Source: Rhipidocladum racemiflorum
Taxonomy: Eukaryota; Streptophyta; Magnoliopsida; Poales; Poaceae
Direction: 5' to 3'
DNA: 64,000 nucleotides
Assembly: GCA_036346355.1 (NCBI GenBank)
Contig: CM070591.1
Span: forward strand, 21,560,001 to 21,624,000
Position numbers and translations under genes: made by a program. Positions 12,046 through 23,677 of the stretch are shown here, one piece after another (within the stretch, counting starts at the first letter, position 1; each line of letters starts with the position of its first letter). Below the pieces are notes generated by a model. That model made no database searches. It was not told the DNA's origin and saw only the letters and a program-made list of their open reading frames with translations.

Positions 12046-12318
12046 AGAGCTTTAAATTATCAAGTCCCACACTCTCCCACACCTTCAAATTTTCCAAGTC
12101 CCCGCCACCTCTCTCTGTCACGCGTGCCACAGCCACCTCCGTCGACCGTCACCGCGCCACCGCCCCGCAGCCACCGCGCCAATGCCCCCCAGCCAATCCA
12201 CCCCGGAGGACCTAGGTAGCCGGCGAAACGCCCCCTCCTGCTCTCTCTGTTTTCATGCAGACAAGGTGTTCGGTGAAATGCCCACAAGGAGTTTTGTTGA
12301 TCTGTTGACGTTGGAGTA

Positions 12319-12598
12319 ATGAAAAAATAGTGTATATATGTTTTCATGCCCACATTTATGTTGTATGTATGTTTGCGAATGAAAATATATTGTATATATA
12401 TGTTTTCATGCCCACATTTATGTTGTATGTATGTTTGCGAATGAAAAAATAGTGTATATATGTTTTCATGCCCACATTTATGTTGTATGTATGTTTGTGT
12501 ATATATAAATAGTGTATATATGTTTTCATGCCCACATTTATGTTGTATGTATGTTTGCGTATATATATATTGTATATATGTTTTCATGCCCACTATAG
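12319..12598. repeat. 60-bp minisatellite upstream of TNPA-like gene
   Basis: Four to five tandem units of 58-62 bp, each with TGTTTTCATGCCCAC followed by TTTATGTTGTATGTATG. The last unit runs into the ATG at 12599, so it is probably 5' leader or promoter DNA. The 270 bases before it are Pro-codon-rich, non-coding sequence with no feature I can name. Confidence 0.85.
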
Positions 12599-15500
12599 AT
12601 GGCGGCACCAAGACGTGGTGACCCGGATTTCGATGAGGCGGAAAATATGCTGTTCGAGACCATTGCATTGGGTAGCATCTTAGGCGTTAACACTGCTAAC
12701 GCTGGTGCTGCTAACGCTGTCGATGAGGCTGTTAACACTGGTACCGGCGAGGATACTGCCGGCTACACCGAGGTATACTCTTAACCATTATGAAATCACC
12801 GTAAACATGTTCATTATTCTAAAATCACAATTATTATTTGTGTTTGTTTATCCAGCCCGGTACATCATCGGCCACCTAGTCCGGAATTAACCGAGGACCT
12901 AACAAGAAGCCTTCGACAAAGTATGTGATAACCGAAGTCGGCAACGATGGGAGTCTGCTAGCCCCAGAATCAGCAATTGGCCCTTTCAACAACGCTTGTG
13001 GCTACCACGTGAGGGATCACATCCCAATCAGCATCCAGAAATGGGCCGAAGTCCTTGCAGATACCAAGGAACTGCTCTGGAATGATATGCAAGAAAATTT
13101 CACTTTTCCAGAAGGTACGAACAGAAGGCCAAGGGATGGGCTTTGAAGAAGATGGCAACTTCCTTTTAGCAGTGGAAGTCGTCCCTCACCCGCAAGTACA
13201 TCGACAAAGGAGAAAGACCAGACTTCAATCAGTTTCCTAAGCTGGTGGATCATTGGGATGCTTTCGAGGAGTACAAGCTATCCGATGACAGGCCGCGAGA
13301 GAGAAAAACAAGGTGAATGCCCAGAAGAAGAAATACCACCACCATCTCGGCACCGGTGGTTACATCAAGGCTTCAAAGAAATGGGACAACCGGGAAGAGG
13401 AACTTCAGCAACATGATATTGTACCTGAAACTGACAATTGGGAGCCCCACCTGCGCAATTGGTTCTTGGGTCACGGGGGCAAACTTGCAGATGACGGCAA
13501 CTTGGTGATGGCACTGACAGTCCAAGAAGTTGGTGAAAGGATTGTAGAAGCCATCGAACAATCTCGGTTAGGATCCTTGGTGACGGATAGGGAGAATGAC
13601 GAGCTAACATATGCCCTTCAAAACCCTGAGCACCCGGGACGGACACGAGGTTTCGGAAAGATGCCGTGGAGGCACGGCTTTGCCAAAGACTCAAGAAGTT
13701 ACAGGAGCCGGGACAGAAGCAAGAGGAGATATCAGGGTAGAGTGTGCCGATTGGAGGAAGAGCTAAGAGCTACGAAGGCTTCCATCGGAGATATTGTCGC
13801 GCAAAAAGTGTCCGAAGCAATAAGCCAGCTTCAGGGAGCACTACGTTCGACCGATGTTCAGGCGGCGCCGGAACCCGTGATCAGCCTGACTGCACAAAAG
13901 AGCAGTTACGCGTCCGCCGTGGCCCCTGTAGCAGATGACCCGCAGCCTGTCATCCCGTGGACAGCATCAAGGTTCGCCGACAGTGCGAGCTACACATTGA
14001 TATGAGTAACCTCTCCTACAAGGTGGCTTACGGCATGGCTTATCCAGTGGAGGCGGGCCAGACGTTCCACTTCAACCAGATACCCTCCGGATACTCGAAG
14101 GTCACGGTGGAAGAGGTGGGGGGCTTCGAAGATCTCATGCTCGAGATTGCTGGGGGCGATGACGTGACCAAGCTTGGGCAGGCCCTCCATGGCACATTCA
14201 TCCTCTGGCGCAAAAAGTACATCATATTTCCAGATAGTGTGGTGGTTACATCTCCATCAATAGAGGCCCCGCAGTTTGAGCCAGCTGCAGGAGCAAGCAC
14301 GCCTCCTCCACATCGACAACCCACGACTCCTCCAGCGTCGCCTCCACGCAATGCTTCCCCGGTGGTCCAGGCCACGCCTCCTCCACCTCCCGCTCCATAC
14401 CGAAGCCCGACTCCGCCGCCACCACCACCGCCTGAAAGTAAGAAGCATGCAACATCTCCAGTCACCATGCCTCCATCATCTCCCCCGAGGAAGAATCTAG
14501 ATGTCAGAAGGAGGCATCCCGCACCGGCACCTCCTCCCACGAAGTCGGCATCCGACAGGCAAAGAATGTCAAAGGAACCGCCAAAGAGGCCATATGATCT
14601 GACCGCGGAGGAGCTAGCTGCATCTGTAAAGACTGATGTGGCTAGGCAGCTTGCGCCAAAGAAGCCAGAGCCCAAGGTTAAAATAGATAAAAAAACTGTG
14701 AAGCACTTTCAGTCATGCGGAACGGCACCACCGCCTGTGACGACCGACTACAAAAGGACAATAAGAAATGCTACAGTGAAAAATAAATGGGCTATGTTGG
14801 CGGGAAAGAAGAAGATAGTGCTAAACAGTTGAGGGTCCTGACATTCCTGAAGGAGGCGGGACTCGAATCAATAGACCAGGATCTTCCAATGGCACCAACC
14901 AGATGGAAGTATGAATTGGGCAAACCGCTAATTGATCCAAAGGATATAAATGATCTCCCAACCAAGATGCGTCAATTGCATGAATGTTACATGAAAAGGG
15001 CATCTAAAGGAGAGAAAATGTTCCTCCTCATTTATCAAGATGAGCATTTCTTCCGCGGGAACAACACGGAAAAATGGCTGGAATTTGAGGACTTGTACCA
15101 TATGTACCAAACAGATGTCGTCGACATGTCCTTCATGTGCTGTTGGTCTCTGTAAGTGTCGATCTACTAAGTTTACCATTTGCTTCCTATCGTACCACAA
15201 AATTGAAAATCTAATTAACTTAGTTATCCCTTTTTATGTAGAATGGAGATACAACGATGTAGAAGACTAGGCAAACAGAATGTTGGCTTCATCGACCCAG
15301 AGGCTGTCAACGAGAAATCTGGGCATTCGACCAGCAAAGACCGCAAGTTGAGGCATACATTTTGCATGCATTATTGAAACAGCACTACAAACCGTACATA
15401 CTTCTGCCCTTCAACTTCAAGTACGTGTTCTCACAAACCTCTTGTTCTTGTATTACTTAAGACATTGATAGTATGACTAGCTACTTACGCATATGTTGGA

Positions 15501-15696
15501 ATATACGAATGGGTTTCACTGGATCCTTCTCGTCATCGAGCTTGACAACAGCAGGATTATAGTTCATGACTCAAGAAGGAATCCAGTCGACAAATACCAA
15601 TGGTTCATTGACGTCCTGAACAGGACATTTGCAAAGTTCAAGAAGAAGCAGAAAGGAGAATTCAAGAAAGAATTCGAAGTCATAATAAACACTCAG
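12599..15696 (+). pseudogene. TNPA-like CACTA protein with C48 (Ulp1-like) protease domain
   Basis: Exon 1 is 58 codons (MAAPRRGDPDFDEAEN) with a GT donor at 12773; exon 2 starts at 12856 after TCCAG. Domains in order: RGPNK basic motif; Transposase_24-like region (about 12925-13700); a charged helix; a DUF8039-like block (CELHI to KYIIFP, 13990-14230); a long Pro-rich linker (14270-14560); then the C48 protease. The protease is split by introns (donor at 15152, acceptor AG at 15240-15241) and shows NVGFIDPEAV, then FHWILLVIEL with the catalytic His and IVHDSRR with Asp. The Cys exon would follow donor GT at 15697 but is cut off by CACTA-B. In-frame stops at 12877 and 13167 and frameshifts near 13110, 13310, 13980, 14820 and 15330 make it a pseudogene. 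Confidence 0.85.
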
Positions 15697-15774
15697 GTAC
15701 GTACTACAAAAACAATTATTAATATAAATGCGCCATATCAGTTCTTCATCTGATGTTCTGAAATTTCTCCCCGT

Positions 15775-15790
15775 CACTACTACAGATTCG
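15775..15790. repeat. Terminal inverted repeat of CACTA-B
   Basis: CACTACTACAGATTCG, a standard CACTA terminus, directly followed by hairpin repeats. Its partner end is not in the window. Confidence 0.85.
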
Positions 15791-15799
15791 TACATCACA

Positions 15800-16300
15800 A
15801 TCTGTTCTTTTTGGTCATCACAGTCGGTTTTGGTGGCGATAGAAAGTCCAACGACAGTGATAAGGTAGATATATCACAATCGGTTTTTAACCGACACTAA
15901 TAATATCTTATCACTGTCGGTTCTTTTTCGGAACTGACTATGATAATAATATTATCACAATCGGTTCTCTTAGAACCAATTGAGATAAGTATAATATCGC
16001 AATCGGTTCTTTTTAAAACCGATTCAATTGATTACAGTATCACAATCGGTTTTTTATTGGAACCGATTGGGATAAGTACATTACCACAATCGGTTCTTTA
16101 TTCGAACCAATTGTGATACTAAACCTATCCCAATCGGTTCCAGAAAGAACCGATTGTGATATTGTACATATCCCAATCGGTTCCAAAAAAAACCGATTGT
16201 GATACTGTACATATCCCAATCGGTTCAAGAAAGAACCTATTGTGATACTGTAACTATCCCAATCGGTTCCAGCAAGAACCGATTGTGATGATGTTACTGT
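15800..16300. repeat. Subterminal hairpin array of CACTA-B
   Basis: About a dozen units of TATCACAATCGGTTC, a short loop and GAACCGATTGTGATA, each roughly 40-55 bp. Best-preserved units are at 16070-16290. These are the expected binding sites for the element's TNPA-like protein. Confidence 0.9.
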
Positions 16301-16464
16301 CCATCGTCCGAAAATAGCCTCGCATTCACAATATGACACATTCATCACAATCCACAATATCACAGAACATATACATCACAATATACACACATTACATTCA
16401 CATTAATATTATTTTCAATCTGTAACAGATCACATTCACATAAATTTTGTTTACACTTTATAGA
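16301..16464 (-). other. 3' flank of CACTA-B TNPA/C48 gene
   Basis: AT-rich, with repeated ATCACAATA words and no reading frame. Likely 3' untranslated DNA between the stop codon and the subterminal repeats. Confidence 0.5.
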
Positions 16465-19400
16465 CTAGTATTTGCTTGACTGGTCTCTATATCTACCATC
16501 CTCCGTTATAACTTCTGTCCAGTACCACTGGCATAAATGGTCTCGTAATTTCTTGAGATCAGTGTTGGTAAGGCTCTTCCGGAGGATATCAAGGTCCTGC
16601 AAAATAGATAGTAGTGCATTAATATATTTAAGTCTTAAATTTTGATTGTAAAAGGCTGATGGTATTATGCTTGTAAACAAATATCACATTGACAGTAGTG
16701 CAAATAATCAGCTCTATACCTTAGGGAAATGATCTGCGCGACCAACCAAAATGAGCATGTGCTGCATCACGTAAAAGCCACACAGATCATCGCACCCTAG
16801 TGGATGACACTGTGAACAAAGAAACTTAAATTAGGAGACGAATTAAAAATAGGTGTCAGAAAAAAATCCTATGATAGACACTTGTACCTTGAAGCACTTC
16901 CACTCCAGTTTGGTGCCTTGTTTATCATTGTGTCGGCCACGTTCAGAAACGTAAGACAAGAAAGCCCTATACATTGGAGAGATGCCATTGAGGTAAAAAA
17001 TATCTAACGTAGTTCAATATGTAAAGTGTCCAGTTAGAGGGATGTACTTACTTCTGCAAAACAGGCTCGATCGCATAGTCCATCGGTCTATTTTCGAGTG
17101 AGTACAACGTGTAGACCTTGTTTTGACTCGGAACAACCACAAGTAGAACCCAATGGTTGCTTATTAAACGGTACACATTGCAAGAGAATAAGTTCATATA
17201 CGGTTGAAGTGTGTACATGTAATTGAATTGTATAGTAGTACATACTCCTGGTGGTACGGGAAGAGAATGAAGTCCTTTTTCGCCTCATCATGCAATGACT
17301 GCTTGATGTATCCTTCAAGGAACTCCGATTGATACCTCGCCATGGTCGCAGACACCATCTCGGGGTCGACAAACCCAACAGGGTGTCGACCCGTCATGGC
17401 TCGCTGCCTCATGATCCTGCAATTCATGTCAATTGTTAAAAAATATAATACAAAATTAGTAAAGAGTCATATGAATGAGTATGGTGCGATACTCACAGCA
17501 TCCATGATCGTATGGTAGAAATATCGACGGCTTTCAAGCTGTACATAAAGTACAGATCCTCAAAACCGGCTGGGAAGGTCCCATCCTCTTTGCGGTGGAA
17601 TTGTCCCCCTTGATACTTCACTATGAAATCGTGGCGAGGATCAGCCTGATGTGACTTATCGATGTACCATCCATGTAGGTGGCGAGCGAACAAGCCTAAA
17701 GTATTCAATTCATGGCTTGCGAGAAAGGGCTTTCCATGTATGTACCGCTTGAGATCATCAGGGTGCTCTGTGTCCTCTGACAACTTTGCCTTCTTCACGG
17801 AGGGACTCTCTGAACTCTGCTTTGTATCTTTCGTCAGCGTGTTCGAAGTCCTTTTGCGCACCACTTGTGCACCAGCATTTGTAGCTGCAGGCGTAGGTGT
17901 AGGAGGTGCAGCTACAGGCCTAGGTGCAGGTTGTGTAGAAGGGGCAGGAGCATGTGCAGCAAGAGAAGGTGTAGCAGTAGTAGCAGGAGCAGGTGCAAGT
18001 GTAGCAGTAGTAGCAGGAGTAGGAGCAGGAGCAGCAGTAGTAGGAGCAGGAGCGATAGGAGCAAAGTGCAAAGAACGGTAGTAGCAGGAAGCGAGTGCAA
18101 AGTAGCAGCAGGAGCAGGTGCAGTAGCAGCAGCAGCAGTAGTAGTAGAAGCAGGAGCAGTAGCAGTAGCAGCAGTAGCAGTAGCAGTAGCAGTAGCAGCA
18201 GTAGTAGCAGCAGTAGTAGCAGTAGCAGTAGCAGGAGGAGGTGCTTGCACTACGACACCCGTCGCGGGCCACTTGATGAACGACATCCGTGCTTGCCCGA
18301 GAGTGGTGATATCTTCGTTCGGGGGAACTCCAGGGCATGAGACAGGTAAACATCGTGGACATAGTCCACCTGCACCCTCATGTAGCCCTTCCCCAAAGGT
18401 ATACCATGCACCATGTCATCCTCCTTGCTTGGAAATGCAACCCCGCGCGCAGCCTCAATGTGTATTCCGTCGTCGATCAGGACTAGCTGGCACTTGGCAG
18501 GACCCTGCAAGAAGTGATCAGCATCTTCATCATAATCTTTATTAAGCTTACTCATGTACCATTTGGTCCGAAACAGTTATTACCTTGAGGTGTGGAATGC
18601 ATAGTTCCTTATTGGAAGCGCAGCTGCTAGGGCGTAGCATAGGTGATGGTTCAGGACTCTGATTCTGGGAGAACATCACCATCATCTCAGCCTTTAACTC
18701 CTCCTTTAACTCCTCCTTCAACTCCTCCTTCATCTGCGCCCTAATCCGCGCCTCACGTGCTTCCCATGATCTTTCCCTGGCACTGGAAGCGCTCTCCTCT
18801 ACAAAGAAGGACCTCTTCGTATGCCCCGCACTTGCGGCAAGCACCCGACCCTTATGATCGGGCTTCCCGAATGCCGAACATAGGATGTCCCTTGACCCTT
18901 GGCTTTGAAAGGCTCCTTGCTCTTTCTGCTGGCTTACCTCCTCCTGTAGGTCACAAATATAAATTATTGCTAAAATACAATGGGAAGGGTCAGATGCAAT
19001 GTACTATGTTAGATATCTTATGATGGTCGTGACGATCTGTGCGGTTGCAGGGTTTGGAATGACAATCTGACCGTCGGAGGTTTTCTTCGTCCTCGCTAAT
19101 ACCCAGTTGCGTGCCCGCTCCTCGCATATGTGGGAGTAAGGCATCGTTGTCCCAGAGGTTGCGCACTCCTCGGCTAGTCACGCCCACTCTGTCTTCTTCC
19201 CTACATACCCACCAGAACCGAGGTGGTGCGTGTGTGTGTTATGCCTCTGTATACCGATATTCTTCTCTCTCAGCTCCTCCGCCTCGGGCGTATTCCTCAT
19301 CCTTGCGAACTCCTCCCAAACCTCGGGAGTAACAAATGGATACCTTTGGAAGGGAGTACGGTTTTTCAACACGAACTCGACATGCATGATAACCCTAAAA

Positions 19401-19760
19401 TGCCTCAAATGCACACCCATTCTCTTCAAGGCGTACGGTCTCGCATTGATTTCATCTTCCTCTGGTATAATCCATTTCCCCTTAACTTCGTCCCACAGTC
19501 GGTTCTTCTGCTCGTCGCTTACTTCCTTCCTCCAGTCCTTAACTGTGATCGGCACTCTCTCCCTCACCAATTGGCTGAGAAAAGAGGAGTAGCGCCCCTT
19601 AAACTTGCTAGGAACCGTGCAAACCCCCGTGGCATTGAAGTGGAGCACTTGCGGCGTTCTCCCTGTGGCTCCTTTATTCGGTCCTCTGCCTGTTCTGACC
19701 TTCCTCGATGGGGTAGGAGGACATTCTTCTCTCTCTGGTGTTGAGCCGGTGCTCTCTCTT
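16465..19760 (-). pseudogene. TNPA-like CACTA protein with C48 (Ulp1-like) protease domain
   Basis: Same architecture as the CACTA-A gene. From the right: RGPNKGATG motif and Transposase_24 region (19740-19180), in-frame TGA at 19180-19178, an exon with repeated KEELKEEL helix (18920-18580), a DUF8039-like block (18510-18250), an Ala/Pro/Thr linker encoded by a trinucleotide repeat, and the C48 domain in about six exons. Protease exons show HPVGFVDPEMV (17400), NHWVLLVVV with the catalytic His (17150) and LCGFYVMQHM with the catalytic Cys (16780). The position of the catalytic Asp reads LYSLE, so Asp appears replaced by Tyr. The last exon ends QSSKY, TAG at 16465. One stop and frameshifts near 18320 and 17950 break it. 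Exon 1 is not identified and may lie right of the nested block. Confidence 0.85.
17930..18240. repeat. Trinucleotide repeat (GCA/GTA/GGA) in CACTA-B gene
   Basis: Imperfect 3-bp repeat of GCA, GTA and GGA words on the plus strand. On the coding strand it gives an Ala/Thr/Pro linker in one frame and Tyr/Cys, Leu or Ser runs in others, which explains several long open frames here. It sits where CACTA-A has its Pro-rich linker. Confidence 0.85.
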
Positions 19761-19927
19761 TACGACATTTCGAACTAAGTACGTATATGTCAAACCTAAA
19801 CTTCATGAGAGAAATCAATTCAAATTTCTGACATGATTATATTTCACATAAGAGAGCAATTCAAATGTCTATCTGTAGGCCAACTAAGTACGTACGTACC
19901 AACGATGACTCCTGATCTCTAATTAGG
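19761..19927. other. CACTA-B sequence up to nested block, target site TTAGG
   Basis: AT-rich, no coding signal; probably an intron or upstream part of the TNPA/C48 gene. It ends with TTAGG at 19923-19927, the left copy of the target-site duplication shared with 56340-56344. Confidence 0.5.
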
Positions 19928-20882
19928 TGTAACACCCCGACATCTAGCATGCCTGAATGCTACCAAACATAGGCTAAACAACATCTAAATACCATAAACT
20001 AAGATAAATTACAGCAAAGGAGTAAATGCTAAAAATCGAAATTTTGGCAGCATCTCCTTTGTTATAACATGAATTGGAGCAAGAGTAATAACAAGGCAAG
20101 TTATATCGTAGCATAAGACATCTAAAACAGCAATAACAATGAATAAAGCATCACTTATGTCTAAAATAAGGAATTCAACCATTCCACAAATATAACAAAC
20201 CAAACAATGAACTCAAGCGCATACATCAAGATTCATGGCACTAATCATTATTATCATGGCTCCCACTGGTTAAACTGTATAATAATGTGAAGCGACGTGT
20301 AGATGTGTAGCTAATGCCCTTTTCCCGCATGCCGGTTTCATGGTACCTAAGAAAAACAATATAAACACAAGCGTGAGTTCATCACTCAGCAAGTATATTG
20401 CAATGGAACAAGAAAATACATTCTAATACCTTCATCACCACTTTTCACATACAACATCATACACATCTCATATTCATAACGTAAGCATATCATTGACATC
20501 ATCATATATCTTCATCATATAACATCCTCATATAATGCAATGCAATGCAATGCGATGCACATATCTCCTGGAAACTCATACCAGTATGGTTGAGTACACA
20601 CCCGTCGGTGTGCACCCTCTCCCCCCTTCCATCCCGAAGATGGAGGGTGCCTACTCCTCGCTTCCGTTCACCGCGGTGAATGGAATCACGATGTAGGACT
20701 CACTCATTGGCTCTCCGGATTAGTCATAACACGCTCGGTAAAATAGCCATAACTTTCAAAAGGCTGATCGGAATTACGCATTATTTATACCCACTAAAAG
20801 GTATTGAAATTACCTACAACTTCTTCAACAGGCGGCCGACCAAATTCCAACTCTAAATTGACGAAAACCCAAACCCTAGGTC
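19928..20882 (-). repeat. Solo LTR D, left part (LTR 3' end)
   Basis: Starts TGTAACACCCCGACATC, i.e. an LTR ending GATGTCGGGGTGTTACA on the minus strand. It has features seen in other long LTRs here (a GCTGAGTGATGAACTCACG-like stretch in reverse, pyrimidine runs) but no sequence match to G1 or G2 LTRs. It stops abruptly near 20880, where G2 coding sequence begins. The matching right part is at about 55611-56339, ending ...GTGTCACA, and TTAGG flanks both outer ends. The short open frames in it are not convincing genes. Confidence 0.6.
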
Positions 20883-23583
20883 CGAGTTCCTCACCATGGG
20901 GTTGCTCAGCTCTCTTTGTGACAAAGAAGGATGGTTCTCTTCGCCTGTGCGTTGATTTTCGCCCGTTGAATGCGGTCACTATCAAGAACAAGTATCCGCT
21001 ACCTCGGATCGACATCTTGTTTGATCAACTCACCGGGGCACGGGTGTTCTCTAAGATAGATCTGCGGCTCGGATACCATCAGATCAAGATCCGATCTAAG
21101 GATGTTCCCAAGACGGCTTTCTCCACCAGATATGGCTTGTATGAGTATACCGTCATGTCCTTCGGCTTGATGAATGCCCCAGCGTATTTCATGTACCTGA
21201 TGAACTCTATCTTCATGACGGAACTTGATTCCTTCGTGATCATCTTCATTGACGACATCCTCATTTACTCAGCCAATGATGAAGATCATGCCAAGCATCT
21301 GCACATTGTTCTCGGGAGACTCCGGGAGCATCGCCTCTACGCCAAGTTTACCAAGTGCGAGTTCTGGCTGAAAAAGGTGTCTTTCTTGGGGCATGTTCTC
21401 TCTGAGGACGGCGTGGCTGTCGATCCAAGTAAGGTGCAAGACGTGCTCAAGTAGGAACAGCCCAAAACTGTCACCGAGATCCGCAGCTTCGTTGGGCTTG
21501 CAGGATATTATCGCCGGTTCATTCAGGATTTTTCAAAGATTGCCAAGCCCATGACCGAGCTACTCAAGAAAGGGGTTGCATTCAGATGGTCAACGGGCTG
21601 TGAGGAAGCATTCCAAACTTTGAAGCAGCGCCTCACTGCAGCTCCTGTCCTCACCCAACCAGACATCCACAAGCATTTTGATGTTTATTGTGATGCGTCG
21701 GGTATTGGACTTGGCAGTGTGCTTATGCAAGAAAACCGAGTCGTCTCCTATGCATCTCGGCAGTTGAAACGTCATGAAGAGCACTATCCCACTCATGATT
21801 TGGAGCTTGCCGCTGTGGTGCATGCTCTAAAGATTTGGCGTCATTATCTTCTTGGGAACAAGTGCAATATCTATACCGATCACAAGAGTCTCAAGTACAT
21901 CTTCACTCAAGCAGATTTGAATATGAGGCAATGGAGGTGGCTTGAACTCATCAAAGATTACGACCTAGAGGTGCATTATCATCCGGGGAAGGCCAATGTG
22001 GTAGCTGATGCATTGAGTCGCAAGGCTCGGTGCAATTGTCTCACGCTTCAGCCCCAATGTGCCACCATTTGTGCCGAATTCCAGAGGCTCGGCTTGGAAA
22101 TGGTCGAAGAGGGGTACTTGGCGAACTTGGAATTGAATTCCACGCTGCTGAACCAGATCCGAGAAGTGCAGCAGAAGGATGATGGTGTGGCCCAGATTCG
22201 TGACAAGTTGAAGTTGGGCCAAGCCGCTGAATTCCAACTTGACGGTCATGGGACACTTTGGTTCGGCAAGCGACTAGTTGTCCCTGAGGACCAAGAATTG
22301 AAAAGGGTGATCCTTGATGAAGCCCACAACTCGTTGCTCACCATTCATCCGGGCAGCAACAAAATGTACCAAGATCTGAAGCGACAGTTTTGGTGGCCTC
22401 GTATGAAGCGTGAGGTGGCTCGCTATGTGTCCGAGTGTGATGTTTGTCAGAGAGTAAAGGCCGAGCATCTCAAGCCAGCCGGCGCCCTTCAACCGTTGCC
22501 CATTCCTAGTTGGAAATGGGAAGACGTCAGTATGGACTTTATCACTGGCCTACCAACAACTTCTTCAGACCGTGATTCGATATGGGTGATAGTGGACCGG
22601 CTGACAAAGTCCGCGCACTTTCTGGTGGTAGGCACCACTTATACGTCCAAGAAGTATGCGGAGCTATACCTATCCCGGATTGTCTGTCTCCATGGGGTAC
22701 CCAGGCGGATAGTCTCAGATCGGGGCTCTCAGTTCGTTTCTGATTCGAGGAGCCTGCATGAGGCATTGGGCACAAAGCTGCTCCACGGCTCGAGATATCA
22801 TCCGCAGACCAAGCGACTGCAGGCCAGAGAGTCAATCAGATACTCGAGGATATGTTGAGGGCTTGTGTCCTCTCTTTTGGGAAGAAATGGGAAGAGTGCC
22901 TTCCATATGCTGAGTTTGCTTACAACAATAGCTACCAAGCGAGCATCCAGATGTCTCCATTTGAAGCGCTCTATGGGCGTAGCTGTCGGGCCCCTCTGAA
23001 TTGGTCCGAGAGTGGAGAGCGTGCTTTGTTTGGACCCGATTTGGTTGTGGAGGCGGAAGAGAAGGTGAGAACCATTCAGAACAATTTGAAAGTGGCACAG
23101 TCGCGGCAAAAGAGCTATGCCGATCGTCGTCGAAGACCTCTCACTTTCGATGTTGGCGACTACGTCTACCTGAAGGTGTCTCCCCTCCGGGGCACACGTC
23201 GTTTTGGGATTTTGGGAAAGCTAGCGCCTCGCTACATGGGACCCTTTCGGGTACTTGATAGGCGCGGTCAAGTGGCATATCGGCTAGAGCTTCCTCCATC
23301 TCTAGCGATGATCCACGACGTGTTCCATATCTCACAGCTAAAGAAGTGTGTTCGTACTCCCTTTGAGCAGATTGCAGTGGATGAACTCGAGGTTCAGCCT
23401 GAACCTGATCTGTCTTATCAAGAACATCCGATTCGGGTTTTGGAGGAAGCTGAACGTAAGACTCGAAGGAAGACTCTCAAATTTTATAAAGTTCAGTGGA
23501 GCAATCACACTGAAGGTGAGGCCACTTGGGAGCGGGAAGACCGTTTGAGAAGCGAGTATCCCGAGTTCTTCCAAAATTTGTAA
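20883..23583 (+). pseudogene. pol of G2: RT, RNase H, integrase, chromodomain
   Basis: Starts at the PSSSPWG motif of reverse transcriptase with no upstream part. The RT active site FIDD is at 21245-21256. A single nonsense codon, TAG at 21452 (expected Trp), interrupts the frame, which then continues through RNase H (YCDAS, HDLELAA, YTDHKSL, VVADALS, 21675-22020), an HHCC finger with CDVCQRVK (22330-22460) and the integrase core with SMDFITGLP and IVSDRGSQF. A frameshift near 22815, in the HPQT region beside a CTGCAG site, moves the rest into another frame: NQILED (integrase Glu), GPFRVLDRRGQ and a chromodomain with VQWSNHTEGEATWE. The stop is TAA at 23581. It is better preserved than any G1-family pol here. 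Confidence 0.92.
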
Positions 23584-23663
23584 GTGTCCTTCGCAGCACT
23601 TGTCTGTATTCAATCCTTTTTCAGTTATGCGCTCATTTTTGAATCTCGGAGCGAGATTCCCCT

Positions 23664-23677
23664 AAGGGGGGAGGATT
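23664..23677 (+). other. Polypurine tract of G2
   Basis: TAAGGGGGGAGGAT, one base before the TGTCACGG that opens the 3' LTR. It defines the LTR start. The 80 bases between pol and this tract hold nothing else. Confidence 0.88.

Larger units (their letters stand above)
9055..15774 (+). mobile_element. CACTA-A transposon, internal part (continues off both sides)
   Basis: Autonomous-type CACTA (En/Spm) element with a TNP2 gene followed by a TNPA-like gene on the plus strand. Its left part lies beyond G1, which split the TNP2 gene, and its right part lies beyond CACTA-B, which split an intron of the second gene. No terminal CACTA repeat of this element is in the window. Confidence 0.85.

Noticed and set aside
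12060..12668. 202-codon minus-strand frame with repeated HKCGHENIYT
   Set aside because: It translates the 60-bp minisatellite on the strand opposite to the TNPA-like gene.
17865..18545. 226-codon Ser/Arg/Ala-rich plus-strand frame
   Set aside because: It is the antisense of the TNPA/C48 linker, open only because of the trinucleotide repeat.
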